Shown piece after piece: positions 17,014-25,112 of a DNA stretch of 64,000 nt. The stretch is from KBS50 sp042434095 (GTDB lineage Bacteria; Actinomycetota; Actinomycetes; Mycobacteriales; Micromonosporaceae): positions 372,001 to 436,000 of the forward strand of contig NZ_JBHLUE010000004.1 in assembly GCF_042434095.1 (NCBI RefSeq), read 5' to 3'. A program made the translations under genes and the position numbers. Below the pieces are notes generated by a model. That model was given only the letters and a program-made list of their open reading frames with translations. It ran no database searches and was not told the DNA's origin. The first letter of the stretch is position 1. Every line of letters starts with the position of its first letter.

Positions 17014-18134
17014 GCCGGCACCTCCGCCGCGGCCAGCTGCCCGCACGCGCCGTCGATCTCCTGACCGCGGGTGTCCCGTACGGTCGTCGAGACGCCCGCC
17101 GCGCGGAGCCGGCGGACGAACTCCCGCTCGACCGGCTTGGGGCTGGCGTCCCAGCGACTGCCGGGCGTCGGGTTGAGCGGGATGAGGTTCACGTGCGCGA
17201 GCCGCCCGGCGAGCAGCCGACCCAGCAGGTCCGCCCGCCACGGCTGATCGTTCACGTCCCTGATCATCGCGTACTCGATCGAGATCCGGCGCCCCGTCCG
17301 GTCCGCGTAGTTCCAGGCCGCGTCGAGGACCTCGGCCACCTTCCAGCGCTGGTTGACCGGCACCAACTCGTCCCGCAGCTCGTCGTCCGGGGCGTGCAGC
17401 GACAGCGCCAGCGTGACCGACAGGTCCTCCTCGGCCAGCCGCCGCATGGCCGGCACCAGGCCCACCGTCGAGACGGTGATGTGCCGCTGCGACAGGCCGA
17501 GGCCCTCGGGCGCCGGCGCGCACAGCCGGCGTACCGCGGCCACCACCCGGGCGTAGTTGGCCAGCGGCTCGCCCATGCCCATGAAGACCACGTGCGACAA
17601 CCGGGCCGGCGCCCCGGCGACCGCGCCGGAGGCGGCGACGCCGGCGAGGTAGACCGCCTGGTCCAGGATCTCCGCGGTGGACAGGTTGCGGGTCAGCCCG
17701 GCCTGGCCGGTGGCGCAGAACGGGCAGGCCATGCCGCAACCGGCCTGGCTGGAGATGCAGACGGTCACCCGGTCGGGATAGCCCATCAGCACGCTCTCGA
17801 CCAGCGAACCGTCGTGCAACCGCCAGAGCGCCTTGCGGGTGGCGCCGTCGTCGCAGGCCAGCTCGCGTACCGGGGTGAGCAGCCGGGGCAGCAGCGCGCC
17901 GGCCAGCCGGTCCCGGCTGGCGGCGGGCAGGTCGGTCATCGCGCCGGGGTCACGGACCAGCCGGCCGAAGTAGTGGGTGGAGATCTGCCTGGCCCGGAAG
18001 GCCGGCTCGCCCAGCTCGCGGACCAGGTCCTGGCGGCCGGCGAGGTCGAGGTCGGCGAGATGCCGGGGCGGCATCGCCGCCCGGCGCGGGCCGGAGGGGT
18101 CGGGACGGGGAGAGAGCACGGGTAGGGTCGTCAT
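17010..18134 (-). CDS. rlmN: 23S rRNA/tRNA A2503/A37 methyltransferase RlmN
   Basis: A 374-residue radical-SAM enzyme that methylates C2 of A2503 in 23S rRNA and A37 of some tRNAs. The CxxxCxxC cluster motif is CGMACPFC at about residue 128. The motif VFMGMGEPLANY follows, and the catalytic cysteine is near the C-terminus (EIDGACGQL). It lies downstream of cdsA in the rpsB-to-cdsA block, with a 102-bp gap, so it may have its own promoter. Confidence 0.96.
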   Translation of the reverse strand: MTTLPVLSPRPDPSGPRRAAMPPRHLADLDLAGRQDLVRELGEPAFRARQISTHYFGRLVRDPGAMTDLPAASRDRLAGALLPRLLTPVRELACDDGATRKALWRLHDGSLVESVLMGYPDRVTVCISSQAGCGMACPFCATGQAGLTRNLSTAEILDQAVYLAGVAASGAVAGAPARLSHVVFMGMGEPLANYARVVAAVRRLCAPAPEGLGLSQRHITVSTVGLVPAMRRLAEEDLSVTLALSLHAPDDELRDELVPVNQRWKVAEVLDAAWNYADRTGRRISIEYAMIRDVNDQPWRADLLGRLLAGRLAHVNLIPLNPTPGSRWDASPKPVEREFVRRLRAAGVSTTVRDTRGQEIDGACGQLAAAEVPA

Positions 18135-18236
18135 GGCCCGTCAAGTCTCGCACGCCGACGCCGGTACGCACCTGACCGAGCGGACCGATCTGGGTGGTTC
18201 CGCCGGGTACCGACACACAGGTGATACATATCCCGC

Positions 18237-19550
18237 TCACCCGGCCGGCTTGAGCACGGAGAGCAGCAGGTAGGCCACCGGCACGGCGAACAGGACCGAG
18301 TCGAGCCGGTCCATCAGACCCCCGTGGCCCGGCAGCAGGTTGCTCATGTCCTTGACGCCGAGGTCGCGTTTGATCATCGACTCGCCCAGGTCGCCCAGCA
18401 CCGCCGCGCCGGAGACGGCCACGCCGAACAGCGCGCCCCACCACGGCGCCACGCCCAGCAGCGTCCACAGCAACACGGCGCTGCCCAGACCGGCCGCCAC
18501 CACCGAGCCGCCGAATCCCTCCCACGACTTCTTCGGGCTGACCGACGGCGCCATCGGGTGCCGGCCCAGCCACACCCCGGCGGCGTAGCCGCCGGTGTCC
18601 GAGAGCACCACCCCGGCGAGCGTCACCAGCACCCGGAAGTGGCCGTCCGGCGGCACCGCGAGCAGCGCCGCGAAGCCGGCGAGGAAGGGCACGTACACGG
18701 CCACCAGCACCGCGCCCGTCATGTCCCGCTGGTAGCCGGCCGGCCCGTCGCCCAGCCGCCAGACGAGGACGGCCAGCACCGTGACCAGGAGGCCGAGGCT
18801 CAACGCGTCCGGCCCGGCCCACCAGGCGAGCCCGAGCATGGCCACGCCACCGACGATCAGCGGCAGCATCGGCGGGTTGACCCCGCTGCGCTGGATGGCC
18901 CGCACCATCTCCCAGATCCCGATCCCGACGGCGATCGCCAGGACGGCCAGGAAGGCGGGCCGGTAGTAGAACAGCGGCACCACGATGGCGGCGCCGAGGC
19001 CGAGCCCGACGCCGACGGCGGCCGGCAGGTTCCGGCCGGCCCGGCCGGTCCGGGCCGGCGGCCCCGCGTCCTCGGGTCCGGCGACGACCGGCGGACCGGA
19101 CGCGCCGCCGGCCGACGTACCGGTGGATGGCGACTGTCCGGTGCGGGCGGCGGACCGGGTCGCCCGGCGGCGGCCGCGGTGCCGGCGCGGTCGCCCGGGG
19201 TCGGCGCCCGGATCGGCCGGTACGGGTGGCACCGGCCTCGGCCCGGCGGGCGGCGGCGCGGCCAGCGGCGGCAGGCCGACCGGGTCGGTCAGGCCGGTGA
19301 GGCCGGCCGGATCCGCCGGCACCGGGGGGAGACCGACGGGGTCGGTGAGTCCGGCCGGGCCGGCGGGATCGGTCCGGCCGGCCGCGGCGCCGGCCGGTGG
19401 ACCCGGCCAGGGGTACGGCTCGGGCGCGGCCCCGGGGTGCCGCGCCCGCACCGAGCCGGCGTCCGGGTCCGGCCAGCGACTCCCGGACGGTACGTCCGGG
19501 TTGTCCCAGTCGCGGGGCTCGGCGCTGCCGTGCGGATCGAGGTACGACAT
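18237..19550 (-). CDS. cdsA: Phosphatidate cytidylyltransferase
   Basis: CdsA makes CDP-diacylglycerol from phosphatidate and CTP, the branch point of phospholipid synthesis. The 437-residue product has a 165-residue Pro/Gly/Asp-rich cytoplasmic N-terminus with repeated PVGLPPV-like and DPAGLT blocks. About eight membrane helices follow, with the family signature region SDTGGYAAGVWLGRHPMAPSVSPKKSWEG. The ATG shares a base with the frr stop (TGATG). Confidence 0.94.
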   Translation of the reverse strand: MSYLDPHGSAEPRDWDNPDVPSGSRWPDPDAGSVRARHPGAAPEPYPWPGPPAGAAAGRTDPAGPAGLTDPVGLPPVPADPAGLTGLTDPVGLPPLAAPPPAGPRPVPPVPADPGADPGRPRRHRGRRRATRSAARTGQSPSTGTSAGGASGPPVVAGPEDAGPPARTGRAGRNLPAAVGVGLGLGAAIVVPLFYYRPAFLAVLAIAVGIGIWEMVRAIQRSGVNPPMLPLIVGGVAMLGLAWWAGPDALSLGLLVTVLAVLVWRLGDGPAGYQRDMTGAVLVAVYVPFLAGFAALLAVPPDGHFRVLVTLAGVVLSDTGGYAAGVWLGRHPMAPSVSPKKSWEGFGGSVVAAGLGSAVLLWTLLGVAPWWGALFGVAVSGAAVLGDLGESMIKRDLGVKDMSNLLPGHGGLMDRLDSVLFAVPVAYLLLSVLKPAG

Positions 19551-20107
19551 CAGACCTCGAGCAGCTCGGCTTCCTTGTGCTTGATCAGCTCGTCGACGTT
19601 CGTCACGTACCGGTGGGTGAGGTCGTCGAGCTCCTTCTCGGCCCGGCGGCCCTCGTCCTCGCCGGCCTCGCCGTCCTTGACGATGCGGTCCAGCTCCTCC
19701 TTGCTGCGGCGCCGGATGTTGCGGATGGCGACCTTGGCCTCCTCACCCTTCTGCCGGGCCACCTTGATCATGTCCCGGCGGCGCTCCTCGGTCATCTGGG
19801 GCAGCAGGATGCGCAGCTGGGTGCCCTCGTTGTTGGGGTTGACCCCGAGGTCGGAATCCCGGATCGCCTTCTCCATCGCGTTGATCTGCGACGCGTCGTA
19901 CGGCTTGATGATCGCCATCCGCGGCTCCGGGACGGCGATGGACGCCAACTGGGGCAGCGGCGTCGGCGATCCGTAGTAGTCGAGGACGATCTTCGAGAAC
20001 ATCGCTGCGGTCGCCCGACCCGTGCGGATGGCCCCGAACTCCTCCTTGGCGTGCTCGACCGCGCGTTCCATCTTCTCCTCGGCCTCGAGGAGCGTGTCGT
20101 CGATCAC
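19550..20107 (-). CDS. frr: Ribosome recycling factor
   Basis: RRF splits post-termination ribosomes together with EF-G. The 185-residue protein starts IDDTLLEAEEKMERAVEH and contains GRATAAMF and the conserved NNEGTQLRILLPQMTEERR. GTG at 20107 gives the canonical length; an upstream TTG (20143) would add 12 residues not seen in the family. AGGAGG lies about 11 bases upstream of the GTG. It sits between pyrH and cdsA, as in most actinobacteria. Confidence 0.96.
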   Translation of the reverse strand: MIDDTLLEAEEKMERAVEHAKEEFGAIRTGRATAAMFSKIVLDYYGSPTPLPQLASIAVPEPRMAIIKPYDASQINAMEKAIRDSDLGVNPNNEGTQLRILLPQMTEERRRDMIKVARQKGEEAKVAIRNIRRRSKEELDRIVKDGEAGEDEGRRAEKELDDLTHRYVTNVDELIKHKEAELLEV

Positions 20108-20192
20108 CTGGTCCGTCGCCTCCTTCTGGTGGTGCCTGTCCAAAGAACGCTCCCGCCCGGCGCGGGGGACGTCAACGCCGGACGTCGAGGTT

Positions 20193-20957
20193 TCACGCGG
20201 TGATGAGGGTGCCGATCCGTTCGCCGCCCACCGCGCGAGCGATCGTGTCGGCTCCCGCTGCGCCGAATACCAGCATGGGCAGCTTGTTCTCCTCGCAGAG
20301 GCTGAAGGCCGCCGCGTCGGCGACCCGCAGGCCGCGGCGCAGCGCCTCGGAGAAGGTGATCGAGTCGAGCTTGCGGGCGTCCGGGTCGGTGCGCGGGTCG
20401 GCCGTGTAGACGCCGTCGACGCCGTTCTTGCTCATCAGCACGACGTCCGCGCGGATCTCCAGGGCTCGCTGGGCGGCCACGGTGTCCGTGGAGAAGTACG
20501 GCATGCCGGCGCCGGCGCCGAAGATCACGACACGACCCTTCTCCAGGTGCCGGATGGCGCGCAGCGGGATGTACGGCTCGGCCACCTGGGCCATCGTGAT
20601 CGCGCTCTGCACGCGCGTCTCGATGCCCTCCTTCTCCAGGAAGTCCTGCAGGGCCAGGCAGTTCATCACCGTGCCGAGCATGCCCATGTAGTCGGCCCGG
20701 GCCCGGTCCATGCCGCGCTTCTGCAGCTCCACCCCGCGGAAGAAGTTGCCGCCGCCGACCACCGCGGCCACCTGCACGCCCCGGCGGGCCGCCGTGGCGA
20801 TCTGCCGGGCGATCGCCTGCACCACGTCCGGGTCCACCCCGACCGCGCCGCCGCCGAACACCTCACCGGACAGTTTGAGCACGACCCGGCGGGACTTTCC
20901 GGTTGGCGGCATGGTCGGATCGTCGTCCATCGTCGTACCGCTCGCCGTCTGCGTCAT
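20193..20957 (-). CDS. pyrH: UMP kinase
   Basis: PyrH phosphorylates UMP to UDP. The 254-residue protein belongs to the amino-acid-kinase fold (VVLKLSGEVFGG, VVGGGNFFRG, ADYMGMLGTVMN, GAGAGMPYFSTDT). The first 20 residues are variable; an in-frame ATG ten codons downstream is possible. It follows tsf after a hairpin. Confidence 0.96.
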   Translation of the reverse strand: MTQTASGTTMDDDPTMPPTGKSRRVVLKLSGEVFGGGAVGVDPDVVQAIARQIATAARRGVQVAAVVGGGNFFRGVELQKRGMDRARADYMGMLGTVMNCLALQDFLEKEGIETRVQSAITMAQVAEPYIPLRAIRHLEKGRVVIFGAGAGMPYFSTDTVAAQRALEIRADVVLMSKNGVDGVYTADPRTDPDARKLDSITFSEALRRGLRVADAAAFSLCEENKLPMLVFGAAGADTIARAVGGERIGTLITA

Positions 20958-21027
20958 CCGACCCGCCTCTCCGGCGCCGCGCCGCCGCGCCGCCGCATCC
21001 GTCCTGCCGCTGCTGACCTTATGTGAC

Positions 21028-21067
21028 GAGGAGGCCGCGGTGCCTGTCGTACACCGGCGGCCTCCTC
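21028..21067 (-). terminator. Hairpin between tsf and pyrH
   Basis: GAGGAGGCCGC pairs perfectly with GCGGCCTCCTC around an 18-base loop, 60 bp after tsf. No T run follows, so it may be a partial terminator or mRNA-stability structure within the block. Confidence 0.6.
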
Positions 21068-21126
21068 CTTCGCTCCTGCTGTGCCACGCCCGGGCGCCGC
21101 GGACGGCACCCGGGCGGACTGTTCGA

Positions 21127-21954
21127 TCAGGCCTGGCCGACCTCGAACCGGACAAAGCGGGTGACCTCGATGCCGGCTTCGGCAAGCACCTGCTTGACGG
21201 TCTTCTTGTTGTCGGCCACCGACGACTGCTCCAGGAGGACGAAGTCCTTGAAGAAGGAGTTGACCCGACCCTCGACGATCTTGGACAGCGCCGCCTCCGG
21301 CTTGCCCTCCTCGCGCGCGGTCTGCTCGGCGATGCGCCGCTCCGACTCGACGGTCTCGGCCGGCACCTCGTCCCGGGTGACGAACTTCGGCCGCATGGCG
21401 GCGATCTGCATGGCCACGCCGCGGGCGTCCGCGTCGGCCGCCTCGTCGCTCTTGCCCGAGTACTCGATCATGACGCCCACCTGCGGCGGCAGGTCCTGCG
21501 CCTTGCGGTGCAGGTAGACCGCCACAGTGCCGCCGAGCTGAGCGAACCGGTTGAGCACCAGCTTCTCGCCGATCTTGGCGGACTGCTCCTGGATGACGTC
21601 GGCCACCGGCCGGCCGTCGAGGGTCGAGGCAAGCAGGCCCTCGGCGTCGGTGACGCCGGCCTGGGCGCCGTGCTCGACCAGGCGCTGGGCCAGCGCCACG
21701 AAGTCGGCGTTCTTGGCCACGAAATCGGTCTCGCAGTTGAGCTCGAGCAGCGCCTTGCCGGAGTGCGCGACGAGCCCGTTGGCGGCGGTCCGGCCGGCCC
21801 GCTTGCCGACGTCCTTCGCGCCCTTGATCCGCAGGATCTCGACGGCCTTGTCGAAGTCGCCCTCGGCCTCGGTGAGCGCCTTCTTGCAGTCCATCATGCC
21901 GGCGCCGGTGAGGTCGCGGAGTCGCTTGACGTCCGCGGCGGTGAAGTTGGACAT
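21127..21954 (-). CDS. tsf: Elongation factor Ts
   Basis: EF-Ts recharges EF-Tu with GTP. The 275-residue product carries the signature VKRLRDLTGAGMMDCKKAL and the second signature ELNCETDFVAKN. The dimerisation domain and C-terminal module are complete. It is about 100 bp downstream of rpsB and was probably co-transcribed with it. Confidence 0.97.
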   Translation of the reverse strand: MSNFTAADVKRLRDLTGAGMMDCKKALTEAEGDFDKAVEILRIKGAKDVGKRAGRTAANGLVAHSGKALLELNCETDFVAKNADFVALAQRLVEHGAQAGVTDAEGLLASTLDGRPVADVIQEQSAKIGEKLVLNRFAQLGGTVAVYLHRKAQDLPPQVGVMIEYSGKSDEAADADARGVAMQIAAMRPKFVTRDEVPAETVESERRIAEQTAREEGKPEAALSKIVEGRVNSFFKDFVLLEQSSVADNKKTVKQVLAEAGIEVTRFVRFEVGQA

Positions 21955-22058
21955 GACTCTCTCTTCGATGGTTGCGGCTTGGCTGGAGTTCGGTCCGGGT
22001 CGTCGCCGATCCCGCCGACCCCCGCCGGCGCGTCCGCGGCCGGCGGGGATCGATCAGG

Positions 22059-23003
22059 TCACTCGGCGGTGGCCGGCGCGGGGGTCTCGGCGGCGGCCTC
22101 GGTGGCCGGCGCAGCCTCGGTGGCCGGCGCAGCCTCGGCGGCCGGCGCAGCCTCGGCGGCCGGCGCAGCCTCGGCGGCCGGCGCCGGGGTCTCGGTCCGG
22201 CCCTCGGCCTTCGCGGCCTTCTTCTCGTTGTCCTCGATCAGCTCGCGCTCCCACTCGGCCAGCGGCTCGTCGGCCGCCCCGGCGCCCGGCTTGTCGTCGC
22301 CACGGGACTTGCCGGAGCGGGCGATGAGCCCGTCGCCGACGGCGCTCGCGATCACCTTGGTGAGCAGCTCGGCGGAGCGGATCGCGTCGTCGTTGCCCGG
22401 GATCGGGAAGTCGACCTCGTCCGGGTCGCAGTTGGTGTCCAGCACCGCGATGACCGGGATGCCCAGCTTGCGGGCCTCGTCGACGGCGATGTGCTCCTTC
22501 TTGGTGTCCACCACCCAGATCGCGGCCGGCAGCTTCTGCATGTCCCGCAGGCCACCGAGGGTCCGGGTCAGCTTGACCTTCTCGCGGGACAGCTGCAGGG
22601 TCTCCTTCTTGGTGTAGCCCTGCGCGGTGCCGGACAGGTCACCCAGCGCCTCCAGCTCCTTCATCCGCTGGAGCCGCTTGTAGACCGTCTGGAAGTTGGT
22701 GAGCATGCCGCCCAGCCAGCGGTGGTTCACGTACGGCTGGCCGACCCGGGTCGCCTGGTCGGCGATGGCCTCCTGGGCCTGCTTCTTGGTGCCGACGAAG
22801 AGGATGCTGCCGCCCTCGGCCACCGTGTTGCGGACGAAGTCGTACGTCTTCTCGATGTAGTCGAGGGTCTGGCGCAGGTCGATGATGTAGATGCCGTTGC
22901 GCTCCGTGAGGATGAAGCGCTTCATCTTCGGGTTCCACCGGCGGGTCTGGTGCCCGAAGTGGACGCCGCTCTCCAGCATCTGGCGCATGGACACGATGGC
23001 CAT
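22059..23003 (-). CDS. rpsB: 30S ribosomal protein S2
   Basis: A 314-residue S2 with the two family signatures near the start (MRQMLESGVHFGHQTRRWNPKMK) and in the centre (NTNCDPDEVDFPIPGNDDAIRS). The last 45 residues are an Ala/Pro/Glu tail (repeats of AAPAAE) encoded by an 18-bp tandem repeat. The tail is absent from typical S2 and is probably disordered. AAGGAG precedes the ATG. Confidence 0.97.
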   Translation of the reverse strand: MAIVSMRQMLESGVHFGHQTRRWNPKMKRFILTERNGIYIIDLRQTLDYIEKTYDFVRNTVAEGGSILFVGTKKQAQEAIADQATRVGQPYVNHRWLGGMLTNFQTVYKRLQRMKELEALGDLSGTAQGYTKKETLQLSREKVKLTRTLGGLRDMQKLPAAIWVVDTKKEHIAVDEARKLGIPVIAVLDTNCDPDEVDFPIPGNDDAIRSAELLTKVIASAVGDGLIARSGKSRGDDKPGAGAADEPLAEWERELIEDNEKKAAKAEGRTETPAPAAEAAPAAEAAPAAEAAPATEAAPATEAAAETPAPATAE

Positions 23004-23175
23004 GGTGGTGCTCCTTCAAGATTCCCTGGTTGATCACGCCGGGCCGGCGGCCTGGCGTCCTGGCGCCTGATCGCCGGCCGTCGGGGACCCGATCAAGATC
23101 GGGACCAGGGAGGCCGTCGCCGCCCGACGATGTCGGGCGGAGGGCACGCGAGGTCGACCGCCACGGGCGGTCGCC
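23004..23175 (-). promoter_or_regulatory. Structured rpsB 5' leader
   Basis: About 170 bases separate the likely rpsB transcription start from its ATG. They hold three consecutive hairpins: CGACCGCC/GGCGGTCG (23155-23173), CCGCCCGAC/GTCGGGCGG (23120-23140) and GACCCGAT/ATCGGGA (about 23086-23104). Ribosomal-protein leaders of this sort often bind the product as autoregulation; that is an inference here. The rest of 23189-23362 shows only C- and G-rich direct repeats. Confidence 0.45.
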
Positions 23176-23182
23176 GGTAGCA

Positions 23183-23188
23183 AGTGTA
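23183..23188 (-). promoter_or_regulatory. Probable -10 of rpsB
   Basis: Read on the minus strand this is TACACT within GCGTACACTTG, a good actinobacterial -10. No convincing -35 is present at the standard distance. Confidence 0.4.
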
Positions 23189-23362
23189 CGCCCCGCCCGG
23201 ATCCGACCGGCGCAAACCCCGGTCGGTCCAGATCACCCCCACCAACCCGGCTCGTCGTCCATGGGTGTGGTGGGGGGTTCTGTGGTTGAAACGGTCTTAT
23301 GTTCCTGTTCGCGACTCCATCATTCGCGGATGCGGGGCGGCGTGGGTGGGTCAGTGGGTGGG

Positions 23363-24484
23363 TCAGTGGGTGGCGAGGGCGGCGGCCACCAGCAGGGTCA
23401 GGCCCGTCACCAGGTATCCGGTGGGCGGGCGCAGCCAGGACCGCCCCGCGTCCAGCGTCGCGGAGCCGGTGGAGATGCCGTACACGCCGGCGGCCAACGC
23501 CGGCAGGCCGAGCACCAGCAGCAGCCCGGAGACCACCGCCGGAACGCCGACCGGATCGGCCAGCACGCCGTTGAGCAGCACCCGCAGGGCGGCCAGCTCG
23601 AACACCCCTGTGAGCGCCGCGAGCAGCACCGCGCGCAGCGGCCGGCGGGACCGGTAGACGCCCTCGGCGGGCGCGCCGCCGTAGACGCCCGTCGTCGGGC
23701 TGGCCGGTGTCGCGGCGGGCGGCACGCCAGCGCCCGACGCCGGGTCCGGCGCACCGGCGGAACGCCCCCGGCGAAGCTCCCGGACGTCGATCGACCGGGT
23801 AGCAAACGCCGGGTCCCGGTCGTCGCCGATGCCCGGCGGCTGCCCCGGGCCGGCTGCCTGACCGGGTACGTCGAGGCCGACTGCCTGACCGGGTACGTCC
23901 GGACCCGGCTGGCCCGGCCGTCCCGGCGCGCCGGCCGGCGGCTCGGGCAGCCCGGCGCGACCGTCGGTGGCCGGTCGATCGTTCCCGGGCTCGGCCGACC
24001 GTCCGGGGCTCACCAGCGGGAACTCCGCCACCCGCCCGTAGCCGGCGCGCCCCTGCTCGCCGGCAACGCCGAACTCCCCGGCGCGCCCCTGCTCGCCGGT
24101 TCGGCCCTGCTCGCCCAGCCGGCCCTGCTCGCCGGGCGCGCCGAAGCCGCCGTCCGTCGATCCGCCCGGCGAGCCGTCACCGGGCCGGGACAGGCCGAAG
24201 CCGCCCGGGCCGGAGTCGTACCGAGCCCGGTCGGCCAGGTCGCCGTACCGGTTCACGTCCGTGCGCTCGTCGTACCGGCGCTCGGGGTAGTCACCGCGAT
24301 ACGCCGCGGGGTACCCGGGCTGCTCGCGGTCGTCCCCCGGCGCCGTGGCGTCGGACCGCTGCCGCGGCAGGTCGCCGTCCGGGGCGTACCGGTCCGGGCC
24401 GCCGCTCCGGTAGCCGCCGCCGTATCCGCGATCCTCGTCGTACCAGCCGGGTTCCTGGCCGGGATAGTCACGTTGTCCGTCCAC
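23363..24484 (-). CDS. Membrane protein with collagen-like Gly-x-y region
   Basis: A 373-residue protein I cannot assign to a named family. Residues 1-110 are Tyr/Asp/Arg/Gly-rich. Residues 115-160 hold collagen-like triplets (GEQGRLGEQGRTGEQG) and 185-235 are Pro/Gly-rich. The last 90 residues contain three to four membrane helices. The GTG at 24484 is a guess, as no clear ribosome site is seen; a leaderless transcript is possible because CATACG lies about 12 bases upstream. It is divergent from yraN. Confidence 0.65.
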   Translation of the reverse strand: MDGQRDYPGQEPGWYDEDRGYGGGYRSGGPDRYAPDGDLPRQRSDATAPGDDREQPGYPAAYRGDYPERRYDERTDVNRYGDLADRARYDSGPGGFGLSRPGDGSPGGSTDGGFGAPGEQGRLGEQGRTGEQGRAGEFGVAGEQGRAGYGRVAEFPLVSPGRSAEPGNDRPATDGRAGLPEPPAGAPGRPGQPGPDVPGQAVGLDVPGQAAGPGQPPGIGDDRDPAFATRSIDVRELRRGRSAGAPDPASGAGVPPAATPASPTTGVYGGAPAEGVYRSRRPLRAVLLAALTGVFELAALRVLLNGVLADPVGVPAVVSGLLLVLGLPALAAGVYGISTGSATLDAGRSWLRPPTGYLVTGLTLLVAAALATH

Positions 24485-24664
24485 GGTCCCGCACCGTATG
24501 CGACCGGCCGGCCTCTGGCCAGCCGAGACGTCCCCGCGGCGCGTCGCGGCATAACACATCGTCGGCAAGATCGTGACGTCGTCCACAGGCGCTCCCGTCA
24601 TCCACAGGCGTCCGGGTCGGGGCTTCCACCCGCCCGCCCCGGCGGCGACCGTCGAGGCATGACG

Positions 24665-25018
24665 ATGACCAGGTTGGCGATCGGGGCGTACGGCGAGCGG
24701 TGTGCCGTGCGGCATCTGGTCGAGGCGGGCCTGCGGGTGGCGGCCCGCAACTGGCGCTGCGACCACGGCGAGGTCGACATCATCGCCTGGGAGGGCGATG
24801 TGCTGGCGTTCTGCGAGGTCAAGACCCGTCGCGGCGGCGCCTACGGCTTCCCGGGCGAGGCGGTCGGCCCGGCCAAGGTACGCCGGTTACGCCGGCTCGC
24901 CCTGCGGTGGCTGCAGGAGAGCGGGGCGCATCCCCGCGAGATCCGGTTCGACGTGCTGGAGGTGTACGTCGCGCGGACCGGCGGCGCGCTCGTCGAGCAC
25001 ATCCGGTCCGCGTTCTGA
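24665..25018 (+). CDS. yraN: YraN/UPF0102 nuclease-like protein
   Basis: A 117-residue protein with the UPF0102 core: GAYGERCAVRHL, ARNWRCDHGEVDII and FCEVKTRRGG, which form a PD-(D/E)xK nuclease-like site (D, E-x-K). An ATG two codons upstream (24659) is possible, but the second ATG has the better distance to GAGG. It is the first gene of yraN-comM-dprA-xerC. Confidence 0.93.
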   Translation: MTRLAIGAYGERCAVRHLVEAGLRVAARNWRCDHGEVDIIAWEGDVLAFCEVKTRRGGAYGFPGEAVGPAKVRRLRRLALRWLQESGAHPREIRFDVLEVYVARTGGALVEHIRSAF

Positions 25019-25032
25019 GGCCTGGGCTGGCC

Positions 25033-25060
25033 GTGAGCGAGCGCAGCGAGCGAATCATCA
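25033..25060. repeat. GAGCGAGCGCAGCGAGCGA motif
   Basis: A GTGAGCGAGCGCAGCGAGCG run followed by AATCATCA lies between yraN and comM. I recall this string as a recurrent intergenic motif in actinobacterial genomes; its meaning is unknown. AGCGAGCGCAGCGAGC could fold weakly. Confidence 0.45.
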
Positions 25061-25112
25061 AGATCTGTGCGGTTGAGCCTCGTGGCGGGTCCGAGCGGAG
25101 CAAGGAGCCGGC

